The notes under the pieces: generated by a model
Seen by the model: the letters and a program-made list of their open reading frames with translations, nothing else
Databases searched by the model: none
Told to the model about the DNA's origin: nothing
Program-made: the position numbers and the translations under genes
Shown here: piece after piece, positions 15,980 through 23,546 of the stretch
How positions within the stretch are numbered: the stretch's first letter is position 1
Layout: every line of letters begins with the position of its first letter
Source: JAVJSU01 sp040219275
GTDB lineage: Bacteria > Chloroflexota > Anaerolineae > Aggregatilineales > Phototrophicaceae
Length of the DNA: 33,578 bases
Direction of reading: 5' to 3'
Assembly (NCBI GenBank): GCA_040219275.1
Contig: JAVJSU010000067.1
Location: forward strand, 1-33,578

Positions 15980-16921
15980 ATGACGTGGCAACAACTCCGC
16001 GATGGGTTCGATCATGAGCACATTGACCCATTCATCACTCGCCATTGGAACGCCACACCCGGAACATCCATGTTTATCAGTGCCGCATATAACATCATTT
16101 ATCGCTTTCAAGCCAATGGTGCAGGCTATTATTTGCGAATTTGCCACCCGATTCTGCACAGTATCGAGGATGCAAACGCGACCCTTGCGTATCTGCGCCA
16201 TCTGGCGGAAAACGGTGCGCCCGTAAATCGACCCGTCAAATCCGTCAACGGGATGTATATTGAAAGGTTGCCCGATGATTTTTACGCGCAGGTGGTGACG
16301 GAAGCACAGGGCGAAGAAATCGGGCTAGATCATACCGATTTGCGCGTTTATGAGGCATGGGGCGAGTCACTCGGCAAGTTGCATCGCGCCGCCACGAGTT
16401 TTCAACCGCCACAGGGGACGCATTATCCCACCGTGCAACGCTTCTGGGAAAATGTGCGCGAGACCGCCCTGCGACAGGACGACCCACTGCGCGAGGCATT
16501 TTTGCGCGTCGATACATGGCTAAAAACCCTCTCGACACAAGACGACTATGGCTTATGTCACGGTGATTATCGCCCCGGCAACGTCATCTGGGATACGGAA
16601 AATTTTCAGGCGGTGACGGTGGACTTCGACGAACCCAACTATCACTGGTTTATCAGCGATGTTGTCCGCGCCTTGCTCGAATTTTATGACCGTCCATTGG
16701 CGCAACGGCAAGCATATCGTACCGCCTTTTTGCGCGGCTATTGCACAGCGCGTGAGCTTGACGACACATGGCAAGCAAAATGGGTGCCACAAATGACCGA
16801 TTTTGCTCAGATGCGCGGCTTGCTGATGCACCTCTGGACGATACAGGAAAATGAAGCCAATGGTCTGCCAACGAACGATGCGTGGGGACGGATATGGGCG
16901 GTGAATCGCTATGAATGGTAG
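15980..16921 (+). CDS. APH/choline-kinase-fold phosphotransferase
   Basis: This 313-residue protein has the aminoglycoside phosphotransferase fold. The Brenner-type motif CHGDYRPGNVIW is at 193-204 (H194, catalytic base D196, N201), and the metal-binding DFD-type motif VDFDEP is at 214-219 (D215). YYLRICHP near 50-57 fits the N-lobe strand. Relatives phosphorylate hydroxyl groups of small molecules (homoserine, thiamine, choline, antibiotics) or proteins such as SrkA. I cannot assign the substrate, and resistance is not implied. The start follows the DUF1003 stop with no gap (TAAATG), so the two are almost certainly co-transcribed and coupled. Confidence 0.87.
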   Translation: MTWQQLRDGFDHEHIDPFITRHWNATPGTSMFISAAYNIIYRFQANGAGYYLRICHPILHSIEDANATLAYLRHLAENGAPVNRPVKSVNGMYIERLPDDFYAQVVTEAQGEEIGLDHTDLRVYEAWGESLGKLHRAATSFQPPQGTHYPTVQRFWENVRETALRQDDPLREAFLRVDTWLKTLSTQDDYGLCHGDYRPGNVIWDTENFQAVTVDFDEPNYHWFISDVVRALLEFYDRPLAQRQAYRTAFLRGYCTARELDDTWQAKWVPQMTDFAQMRGLLMHLWTIQENEANGLPTNDAWGRIWAVNRYEW

Positions 16922-16987
16922 GCATGGAACGTGAAAAAATCTCTGAGAGTCACCCTATTTTAACGCATTTTTTCGACGCTCTCATGC

Positions 16988-16993
16988 TATGAT
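16988..16993 (+). promoter_or_regulatory. -10 box TATGAT placed for a leaderless transcript
   Basis: TATGAT ends 6 bases before the ATG at 17000, the distance expected between a -10 box and the transcription start. No Shine-Dalgarno sequence lies between them. If the box is used, the mRNA for the YfhO-like gene would start at or next to its ATG. The -35 region is not recognisable. Confidence 0.4.
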
Positions 16994-16999
16994 TGCGCT

Positions 17000-19219
17000 A
17001 TGATGGATGTAAACCGACCTACACAAGCAAAATGGCTACCCCGCGTTGTCTACACGTTGATCGTTGTCGGGCTGGTGGGCGTATTGCTCATCCTCCCGCG
17101 TGAGGCGGCGCAATGGGTGTTCATCGGCGCGATTCTGGTTTCATGGCGCGTCGTCGGTACGGATCACCATTTACATCGTGCATTGCGTTTGCCTAACGTC
17201 CCACCCCTCCCCACATGGCTACGCTATTCGCTGGAAATCGTGGTCGTGCTGGTCATCATCGGCTATTTTTCCCGGCATCTGTGGGATTGGTCACCGGAAA
17301 GCGGCGTGCTCGGACAGGAAATTTCCTATCTGGCGAATAGTGGATTAACAGCGGGCGCGGTCTTCCAGCGGAGCGGGACGATTCCGCTGTGGAATCCGTT
17401 GATGGCGAACGGCGAGCCATTGATCGAAGGTCCGTTTTCATTCGTGCTCAACCCGCTGATGCTCGCGCCGTTTTTGTGGCTTCCGGCGTTGCAGGCGGTC
17501 AAGTTCAGCGTACTCGCGCACCTATTATTAGCGGGCGTGGGTGGCTGGATGCTGGGCTACACGCTCAAATATCGCGTCGCAGGGAGACTGCTACTCGCCT
17601 GTTTGCTCTGCGGGAACGGGAGTATGAACGGCGCAATCGGTGGTGGGTTATTCCAGATGGGCTTGAGTCAGGCGTATGTCATCTGGGTGTATGCGGGATT
17701 GTTCGGCACGCTGTATCGCTACTCACGCGCCTATGTGGGCGTGCTGGTCATCTCCGCGATGTTGCTCATCAGCGCGGGGACGTTCTGGTATGCGCTCCCG
17801 ACAGCGCTTGCCTGCATGGTGATTATCCCCTTTGCCCTTGTTCAGCGCGACGAACACGGCAAATGGCGCGTGAATGGTATGATTTTCCGGCGGATCGGGC
17901 TGGCGAGTCTGTTGATTCTCGGTTTATCCGCGGCGCGCTGGCTTCCGACGATCATCAACAGCGCCTATATTGATCACCCGCGTGAGAGCTTCACCTATGT
18001 GCTGAACATACCGGATATGGTCAAAGGGTATTTCAGCGCAGACTTCACCGACTGGCATCAGGTCAGCATTGAATACCATTATATCGTTCCGGCGTTATTC
18101 GCAGGCGTAACCGTGCTGTTGTTGCTTTCGTTGTGGCGCGGATTTGATCGTTTGCCCGCGCTAACCGTTCCCCGTTTGAGGTTGATTGTCCCATCTGTCC
18201 TGTTGATCTTGCTATTTACGATCTGGGCATATGCCGATATACCGTTGATTCGGGCGTTGTATGCGCGGATTGATCTACTCAGTCATTGGCGCATTTTAGG
18301 GCGGATGATGGCGGCGGCGACTCCCTTTATCGCTGTACTGTGTGTGCTGGCGTTCGAGGATGCGCTCAGTCTGTTGGCGAAGCACAGCACGACCAATTTT
18401 TGGCGCGGGCTGGCGATGATCGCGCTGGTGATTTTCGCGGCGTTCTCTGCGGCGGACGTGTTGCGTAACATCCAACGGACAACGCGCATCGTGCCGGTTC
18501 AGGCGGAAAGCACCAACCGCGTGCCGATTTATACGCTCCGGCAAGCGACTCCTTCGGGGATGCTGGTCGTCAATACGCTCAGTTTCCACGATTATTTCGC
18601 ATTTTACGAAACGCTCACCCGCGCTTATAACGGCAATCCTGATATTCGCATCCGTTCCATGCCCGCAACACTGGGGAATCGGTATTCGATGCAACTACCA
18701 CCGCGCTACGTGCTGGTTTACGATGAACGGAACCGTTCGATTCAGCAATCGTGGGGCTATCAACCCGTATCGCTCACCGATTCGGGCGCAGATACTGGTT
18801 TGTGGGAAAACCCGGATGCGCCTGATTACACGTTTATTATCCCGATACATCGTAGTGCGGATTTGAGCCGCGTGGGGCGAGAAGCGACGACGGCGGTACT
18901 TGAGTTTAGCCATCATTTTGATCGTATTCGCATTGTTGCGCCCAATTCACGCGATGATACGGTGCTGGTCGCGCAGGAAACCGCCTATCCGGGCTGGACG
19001 GTGATGGTGGATGGTCAACCCGCCCAACTCGAAGTGGTCGGGTCGTTCATCGGAGTACGCTTGCCCAATAAAGACGAAAACGCCCCACCGACGATTGTTG
19101 AATTTCGTTATCGCCCGCGCTGGTTGACCATCAGTGCGTTAATCACCCTGTTCAGCGCAGGCGTTCTGGCGGCGTTTTTGTTGCGCGTGGAGCGGTTGAT
19201 TAGCCGCGACGACGCATGA
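17000..19219 (+). CDS. YfhO-like multi-spanning membrane protein (GT-C-type fold)
   Basis: The protein has 739 residues with about a dozen hydrophobic helices between 13 and 475 and one C-terminal helix at about 708-728. The segment SGTIPLWNPLMANGEPL (126-142) is the acidic loop region typical of YfhO/GT-C proteins. The C-terminal soluble part has the family signature ETAYPGWTVMVDGQ, then a glycine-rich stretch and VEFRYRP. Family members are linked to glycosylation of wall polymers or lipids with polyprenyl-linked sugars. The role here is inferred from that family only. The start is ATG-ATG at 17000-17005 without a ribosome site. The 3' end overlaps the convergent LURP-one gene by 20 bases. 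Confidence 0.82.
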   Translation: MMDVNRPTQAKWLPRVVYTLIVVGLVGVLLILPREAAQWVFIGAILVSWRVVGTDHHLHRALRLPNVPPLPTWLRYSLEIVVVLVIIGYFSRHLWDWSPESGVLGQEISYLANSGLTAGAVFQRSGTIPLWNPLMANGEPLIEGPFSFVLNPLMLAPFLWLPALQAVKFSVLAHLLLAGVGGWMLGYTLKYRVAGRLLLACLLCGNGSMNGAIGGGLFQMGLSQAYVIWVYAGLFGTLYRYSRAYVGVLVISAMLLISAGTFWYALPTALACMVIIPFALVQRDEHGKWRVNGMIFRRIGLASLLILGLSAARWLPTIINSAYIDHPRESFTYVLNIPDMVKGYFSADFTDWHQVSIEYHYIVPALFAGVTVLLLLSLWRGFDRLPALTVPRLRLIVPSVLLILLFTIWAYADIPLIRALYARIDLLSHWRILGRMMAAATPFIAVLCVLAFEDALSLLAKHSTTNFWRGLAMIALVIFAAFSAADVLRNIQRTTRIVPVQAESTNRVPIYTLRQATPSGMLVVNTLSFHDYFAFYETLTRAYNGNPDIRIRSMPATLGNRYSMQLPPRYVLVYDERNRSIQQSWGYQPVSLTDSGADTGLWENPDAPDYTFIIPIHRSADLSRVGREATTAVLEFSHHFDRIRIVAPNSRDDTVLVAQETAYPGWTVMVDGQPAQLEVVGSFIGVRLPNKDENAPPTIVEFRYRPRWLTISALITLFSAGVLAAFLLRVERLISRDDA

Positions 19220-19817
19220 ACTGCACCATCAGCATGAAGCTGAGTACGGCGCGCATTTCTTCCACACGGTCAAGGTTCTGGTCGATCAGGTTAATTGAGT
19301 AAACGCCCTCAAAAAATGCGGCTTCTTTCTTGATCTGCATGACCGGATGCGATTTGTCCTCAAAATCTGAGCCAGCATAACAGGTATAACTGGGATGGAA
19401 GACATAGCCACCGAGCGCGCCGACCAGCGGAATTTGTTGGAAGAGCGCGTCGCCCACTTTAACCCACGGGTTATCCTCTTTGATGTAATGGGTGGTGTTG
19501 CTATTGGGATCATCCAGCAGATAGGTTGCGCTCCAGATAGACCGCCAGCCCTTCGCCTTCACACTGCCGATATGCTGATCCTGCACGGCATAGACGAAAT
19601 TGTAGCGCGTGTTGAAATCCAGAATTTTTTCTGCACGGATGTTGAATAATTCTTTCTCTTTAGATTGATTGGTATAGATGCGGATGTCTTCTTTGAGCTT
19701 GAAGATCTTCTGGCTGATGAAGAGGACTTCCTTGCCTGTCGCGTCGGTGACGATGATGCGCGGCGCGAGGGCGATGAGTTTAAAGCGCAAATTGAGCGGA
19801 TATTGATAAAATGGCAT
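19200..19817 (-). CDS. LURP-one-related / scramblase-like family protein
   Basis: The protein has 205 residues. The order of short strands (PLNLRFKLIALAPRIIVTD, then GKEVLFISQKIFKLKEDIRI, then a YNFVYAVQDQHIGSVKAKG segment near 72-90) matches the LURP-one/Tubby-like beta-barrel found in the LOR family and phospholipid scramblases. There is no signal peptide. The C-terminal helix (about 180-202) is hydrophobic, as is usual in this fold. The biological role of bacterial members is not established. The ATG at 19817 has AAGGGGA upstream. Its last 20 bases overlap the end of the YfhO-like gene on the other strand. Confidence 0.78.
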   Translation of the reverse strand: MPFYQYPLNLRFKLIALAPRIIVTDATGKEVLFISQKIFKLKEDIRIYTNQSKEKELFNIRAEKILDFNTRYNFVYAVQDQHIGSVKAKGWRSIWSATYLLDDPNSNTTHYIKEDNPWVKVGDALFQQIPLVGALGGYVFHPSYTCYAGSDFEDKSHPVMQIKKEAAFFEGVYSINLIDQNLDRVEEMRAVLSFMLMVQFMRRRG

Positions 19818-20230
19818 ATCGTTTTCCCCTTTTAGTCACTAATTAATCTAGCGTGCGTCCGTTTAGGTTGATCTTACGTAGCGTTGAGATGCACAATGAT
19901 GAAGTGTATAGTGATTTCTGATTTTACGCTGATGCGATTGGCAGAACTGCCATGTGCCACGCGATTTTTTTTGTGCCAATATGTGGCAGTCCGGGCAATT
20001 TTGAGGGGAAAATTGGCTGTTTTGGTGTGGCAGAGTGTGGCGGTAAAGTGGCAGAAGTAGATAGTTGTTAGTCATTAGTTTTTAGTTGAAATGACAGATC
20101 CTCACCAATTATGTCAAAATCCTGTGGTGCATCATCTTCAATAAAGGAAAATATCATAGCACATTTGTTCTTGTTGTGCGGTTAGAAGATGCAAACGAAC
20201 GTGTGCAAATATTTAAATCCACAACGTTTC
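19818..20230. other. 413-base intergenic region with a TGGCA cluster
   Basis: No convincing gene is present. The minus-strand frame 19863-20075 gives a Cys/His-rich but low-complexity product with no ribosome site. The main content is a cluster of eight TGGCA-type words at 19939-20053. The remainder is A/T-rich, like the orphan operon next to it. Confidence 0.6.
19939..20053. repeat. Cluster of TGGCA-type words, including TGGCA-N4-TGCCA
   Basis: An inverted pair TGGCA-GAAC-TGCCA occupies 19939-19952. Further words are TGCCAC at 19955, GTGCCA at 19973, GTGGCA at 19983, GTGGCA at 20027, GTGGCG at 20037 and GTGGCA at 20048, in both orientations. Eight near-identical 5-6 base words in about 115 bases suggest a multi-site binding region or decayed repeats. 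Confidence 0.55.
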
Positions 20231-21076
20231 TTATCTGTCATAGCGATTGAGAAAATAATCAGGCAAGGGTCCCTTTAAGGCGTAAATCGCCCCAATCGGC
20301 AAGGTATTCTCTTCCCAAAATGGAACATACAAATCTGTCTGATTGACGCCAAAATGTTCTGAGAGTCTATTCGAGGATAAGTCTTCCCCATCAAAGTAGT
20401 AAACGTCGTCATTGCCATCGATAGAGTCGCGTTTTATGACCGGAAGTTGATTCAGAAATGCAAAACGTCCATTGAGGAATGTCTCAACTTGCTGTGGTGA
20501 TTGGATGCGTTCAACCATCTCGCTACCCACACCTTCGAGATTTTCATAATAGTAATCATCTACAAACGTACCCGAATCATAGAGATGTACACCTGTCGCA
20601 TTACCTGCCGGATTGTGATCAAACATCACATGGGCAGACTGACACTCCAGTATTTGTGTCAAATAGCGCAAAAAATCCATCATATGAAACAAGACTTCAC
20701 TCATGGGGTCAGGTTTTGCTTCCAGTTGCCTTTTTAACTCTTCCCGTCGGATACGACCTGATGAATAAACATCAAGTCTGATAATCGAATCCACGATAAC
20801 GTGTAGATTATTCCGTTGAGGGTAGTGCAATATACCATGTCCAAGCAGTTCAGTAATTAGAGCATCTTGAATGAGCCTTGCCCGCTTAACATCACCGCTG
20901 AATTGTTCCGTAGTTGAGTCATCCAACTGAAACGGCACCAACTCCTGGTTATCGTCCCATTTCAGACCATACAATTTACCTTCAAGGAATTGCCGAAAGG
21001 CTTCCTGAACGGCTTTGAAGAAGGCATCATCTGAAATTGATTTCTCAAAGTAGGCGATTGACCAGTTAGCTGACAT
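20231..21076 (-). CDS. Unrecognised acidic protein, second gene of an orphan pair
   Basis: I do not recognise this family. The 281-residue product is soluble and acidic, with no signal peptide or membrane helix. The N-terminal half is helical (DDAFFKAVQEAFRQFLEGKL, RLIQDALITELLGHGI). The C-terminal half is richer in aromatic and acidic residues (DDYYYENLEG, DVYYFDGEDL) and ends YFLNRYDR. I see no catalytic motif. The ATG at 21076 is chosen because GAGGAG lies 10 bases before it and it overlaps the upstream small gene by 11 bases. A longer frame to 21151 runs through that gene. Base composition is visibly AT-richer than in the neighbours, consistent with separate acquisition. It is a real gene by context, with unknown function. 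Confidence 0.7.
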   Translation of the reverse strand: MSANWSIAYFEKSISDDAFFKAVQEAFRQFLEGKLYGLKWDDNQELVPFQLDDSTTEQFSGDVKRARLIQDALITELLGHGILHYPQRNNLHVIVDSIIRLDVYSSGRIRREELKRQLEAKPDPMSEVLFHMMDFLRYLTQILECQSAHVMFDHNPAGNATGVHLYDSGTFVDDYYYENLEGVGSEMVERIQSPQQVETFLNGRFAFLNQLPVIKRDSIDGNDDVYYFDGEDLSSNRLSEHFGVNQTDLYVPFWEENTLPIGAIYALKGPLPDYFLNRYDR

Positions 21077-21269
21077 ATGCTTTCTGCTCCTCAAACGGGA
21101 TGGACGGGGTGATGAGCGGTGTGCCTGTATTGTCGTGTATTTGAGGTTCAAAGAACTGGACGCGATTCACAATTCTCACTGTAATGACCGCGCTTCCGTT
21201 CTGAACTTTCAGATGATAATTCTTTTTTGACGTTTCCCAATTGAGTTGTGTCATCAGTTTTTGAGCCAT
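21066..21269 (-). CDS. Small unrecognised protein, first gene of the orphan pair
   Basis: This 67-residue protein starts MAQKLMTQLNWETSKKNY. The middle is strand-forming (NGSAVITVRIVNRVQFFE) and the C-terminus is acidic. No family is recognised. It overlaps the following gene by 11 bases, as is common in coupled pairs. The ATG at 21269 lies only about 14 bases after a perfect TATAAT (21283-21288), leaving almost no leader and no clear Shine-Dalgarno. A longer frame to 21326 would start upstream of that promoter and is less likely. The pairing of a small and a larger unknown protein resembles many two-component accessory modules, but I see nothing specific enough to name one. Confidence 0.6.
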   Translation of the reverse strand: MAQKLMTQLNWETSKKNYHLKVQNGSAVITVRIVNRVQFFEPQIHDNTGTPLITPSIPFEEQKAYVS

Positions 21270-21282
21270 CTTGTTTGAGAAT

Positions 21283-21288
21283 ATTATA
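21283..21288 (-). promoter_or_regulatory. -10 box TATAAT of the orphan pair
   Basis: There is a perfect TATAAT on the minus strand. Its expected start site lies about 6 bases before the ATG at 21269, so the transcript would be nearly leaderless. No good -35 hexamer is present at the usual distance. Confidence 0.5.
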
Positions 21289-21428
21289 GCTGAAAAGATA
21301 TTTTGGAGCGTAACATCAACCGTCAAAAGTGATGAGATAGCAGGAAAATGTTACAATCACCCTCGTATTGATGATTGATAAAATAAATTGGTCAGGTTAA
21401 AAAAACCAATCACATAACGAAAATCAGC

Positions 21429-21450
21429 GGGTGAGCACGGTGGCTCACCC
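21429..21450. repeat. Intergenic hairpin GGGTGAGC-N6-GCTCACCC
   Basis: The 8-bp arms are perfect and are followed by CTAC. The same layout (8-bp arms ending in CCC, then CTAC) occurs at 25974-25994, also upstream of an M20 peptidase gene. There is no T-run, so it is not a terminator. Confidence 0.75.
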
Positions 21451-21495
21451 CTACAGAACACGTTTAACTTTCCACGATGATTAAGGACAATTCCC

Positions 21496-22872
21496 ATGCC
21501 GAACGCGCATGATTACGCAAAAGCACACGCGGATGATTTTAAAGCGCAGTTGATCGACCTGCTGAAAATTCCGAGCATCAGCACGTTGAGCACGCACGCG
21601 AAAGATGTTGAGCGGGCGGCGGCGTGGATCATCGACGATATGACGCGCATCGGCATGACGCGGGCAGAAATCTTCCAGAAAGCCGACTTTTTGCCACTGG
21701 TGTATGGTGAATGGCTGGGCGCGGGCGAGGATGCGCCGACGGTGCTGGTCTATTGTCATTTTGATGTGCAACCCGCAGAAATCAGCGATGGCTGGGACAC
21801 TGACCCGTTTATGCCCACCGAGAAAGACGGCAAAATTTATGCGCGTGGCGCGGTGGATAGCAAGAGTCATGTGGTGGCGCACCTGAAAGCGATTGAATCT
21901 CTGCTGGCGAACGGGGGCGCACCGTGTAACATCAAATTGCTGTTTGAAGGCGAGGAAGAATCCGGCTCCGAGCATATTTTTGAGTTTGTGGCGGAAAACC
22001 AAGCTCTGCTAAAAGCCGATGCGATTGTGGTTTCTGATGGGAGTATGCCGGCTGTCGATCAGCCAACGCTGGTGTATGGGTTGCGGGGGATCGTCACGAT
22101 GCAATTGACGGTGCAAGGTCCGGCGCGTGACCTGCATAGCGGGCATTATGGCGGCAATGTGCATAATCCGATTCAAGCCCTTGTGGAAATTTTAGCCACG
22201 CTCCACGATGAAAATGGCACGGTCACGGTGGATGGCTTTTACGACGATGTGCTTGAATTGACGCAAGAGGAACGCCAAACGCTTACACCGATTGCCCCGT
22301 TCATGGAGCAGGAATGGTGGGATGTGACGGGCGCGAAAATGGCATGGGGCGAGTCGGAATTTCTGTTGCATGAGCGCACGGGGGTGCGTCCGACGATGGA
22401 GTTTAACGGCATTGCAGGCGGATTTTATGGCGATGGCTTTAAAACCGTGTTGCCAGCAAAAGCCACCGCTAAGGTTAGCTGTCGACTGGTGCCGAATCAA
22501 GACCCGCAACAGATTTACAAAGTCATCCGAGAACATATTCAGCGCGTCGCCCCGCAGACGGTGACGGTGACATTGGACGAACTGGAAATGGGTGCGCGGG
22601 GGGTGTTGCTGGATCGTGATTCCGCGCCGATGAAAGCCGCCTATGACGCGTATCTGCGCGGTTGGGGGGTGGTGCCGATCTTCAGCCGTGAAGGGGGCAG
22701 TATTCCGGTAGCGGAAGCCTTTCAGCGGGAACTCAATACGCCGATGGTGCTGTTGCCGTTCGGGTATAAAGGCGGCGGCGCACACGGACCGAATGAGCAT
22801 GTGTATGTGGAGATGTTCAACAAAGGGGTGCAGACGGCGATCCACTTTTATGAGGTCTTGCCGACACTCTAA
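21496..22872 (+). CDS. M20 family dipeptidase/carboxypeptidase, copy 1
   Basis: The protein has 458 residues, full length for M20 dipeptidases. Metal ligands and catalytic residues are in place: H88 and D90 in CHFDVQP, bridging D121 in RGAVDSKS, catalytic E153 and ligand E154 in EGEEESGS, D181 in VVSDGS, and H430 in AHGPNEH. The dimerisation domain (about 197-365) contains DLHSG with H214, used across the dimer in carnosinase-like enzymes. It should be a di-zinc cytoplasmic peptidase acting on dipeptides or short peptides. Compared with copy 2, the residue before H88 is Cys instead of Gly, and the D121 loop reads DSKS instead of DNKG. AAGGACA precedes the ATG. It ends over the -35 box of the next promoter. 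Confidence 0.92.
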   Translation: MPNAHDYAKAHADDFKAQLIDLLKIPSISTLSTHAKDVERAAAWIIDDMTRIGMTRAEIFQKADFLPLVYGEWLGAGEDAPTVLVYCHFDVQPAEISDGWDTDPFMPTEKDGKIYARGAVDSKSHVVAHLKAIESLLANGGAPCNIKLLFEGEEESGSEHIFEFVAENQALLKADAIVVSDGSMPAVDQPTLVYGLRGIVTMQLTVQGPARDLHSGHYGGNVHNPIQALVEILATLHDENGTVTVDGFYDDVLELTQEERQTLTPIAPFMEQEWWDVTGAKMAWGESEFLLHERTGVRPTMEFNGIAGGFYGDGFKTVLPAKATAKVSCRLVPNQDPQQIYKVIREHIQRVAPQTVTVTLDELEMGARGVLLDRDSAPMKAAYDAYLRGWGVVPIFSREGGSIPVAEAFQRELNTPMVLLPFGYKGGGAHGPNEHVYVEMFNKGVQTAIHFYEVLPTL

Positions 22873-22886
22873 ATTGGGCTTATAAT
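22858..22886 (+). promoter_or_regulatory. Sigma-70-type promoter for the DUF5946 gene
   Basis: TTGCCG (22858-22863) is spaced exactly 17 bases from a perfect TATAAT (22881-22886). The -35 lies in the last codons of the M20 gene, so the downstream gene can be transcribed independently. The leader contains GTTCT (22888), TTAGAAC (22910-22916) and GAAC-A-GTTC (22913-22921). Confidence 0.7.
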
Positions 22887-22927
22887 CGTTCTTTAAAATT
22901 TTTAATAGGTTAGAACAGTTCAAAACA

Positions 22928-23374
22928 ATGGAGCGAAGAACTTGCGTTGATTGTGGTGCTGTCTATGGGACAGACGACAATTGCGAAGCGTATTTCCATC
23001 AACTGCTCTATTGGGAATGGGAATATGATTTGCAAGCGGTACATCATTTGCTGGTGTTGTGCTATCACCTGCAACATCCGCGTTTGTATTCGCCGGAAAC
23101 GCTGGAAAACAGTAAACAGATGCTGGTGCAATTTGTTGAAGGTGGCGTAACCCCGCAGATGATGCGCCAACAGATGCGCGATGATGTGGATTCGGGTAAG
23201 CGCACGCATAAAATCACAGGAACGGTGGACTCATATGGCGCGTATGTACATCCGGTAAACTGGACGATGACCGTCGTTGATGTCGTGAACGCGGGACACG
23301 AAGTCTATTATGAAAGCGTGCAGAAATGGGCGAAATCTATGCTGAAGTCGCTCCGTGAGTCGGGTAATTTGTAA
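22928..23374 (+). CDS. DUF5946 family protein
   Basis: The protein has 148 residues. It opens MERRTCVDCGAVYG, with a CxxC pair (C6, C9) and a third cysteine at 19 (DDNCEAYFHQLL), then WEWEYDLQAVHHLLVLCYHLQHP. This arrangement is typical of DUF5946 proteins, which may bind a metal or carry a redox-active pair near the N-terminus. No reaction is known to me. It has its own promoter and no operon partner. There is no membrane helix or signal peptide. The family call rests on the N-terminal pattern and length. Confidence 0.7.
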   Translation: MERRTCVDCGAVYGTDDNCEAYFHQLLYWEWEYDLQAVHHLLVLCYHLQHPRLYSPETLENSKQMLVQFVEGGVTPQMMRQQMRDDVDSGKRTHKITGTVDSYGAYVHPVNWTMTVVDVVNAGHEVYYESVQKWAKSMLKSLRESGNL

Positions 23375-23432
23375 GTGAATTGTCTATAACAACCTCTATG
23401 TTTTACCTATTATTCGGAAATTTCTAACATAA

Positions 23433-23460
23433 TTGACGTACTTTTGGTTTATGCTGTAAT
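23433..23460 (+). promoter_or_regulatory. Promoter for the membrane histidine kinase
   Basis: TTGACG (23433-23438, 5 of 6) is followed after 16 bases by TGTAAT (23455-23460, 5 of 6). The latter is extended upstream by TGC, as in extended -10 promoters. This leaves a leader of about 80 bases before the GTG at 23547. Confidence 0.55.
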
Positions 23461-23546
23461 GAAGCGAAATTTCAACTTTTCAGTGAAGCGGGATTTCTGC
23501 TAGAACGGTTTAACTTCAAAGCTAACCCACAAGGGATTTTATCAAC

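Noticed and set aside
15980..16921. Aminoglycoside resistance gene
   Set aside because: The fold is shared by many metabolic kinases; the context (DUF1003 partner) and sequence give no sign of an antibiotic substrate.
17389..17973. Plus-strand frame (194 codons) inside the YfhO-like gene
   Set aside because: Out of frame within a strong membrane-protein gene; Arg/Gly/Ala-rich product of shifted reading.
19863..20075. Minus-strand 70-codon frame with Cys/His residues in the TGGCA region
   Set aside because: No ribosome site or promoter; the composition follows the repeated TGGCA words, and the Cys spacing fits no zinc ribbon.
22913..22921. LexA-type box (GAAC-A-GTTC)
   Set aside because: The arms are separated by one base, whereas Gram-positive-type LexA sites need four; no SOS gene is nearby.
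22192..22923. Long minus-strand open frame (243 codons) opposite the M20 gene
   Set aside because: It lies wholly antisense to a clearly functional peptidase and its product is basic and His/Arg-rich, as expected from reading a codon-biased gene backwards.
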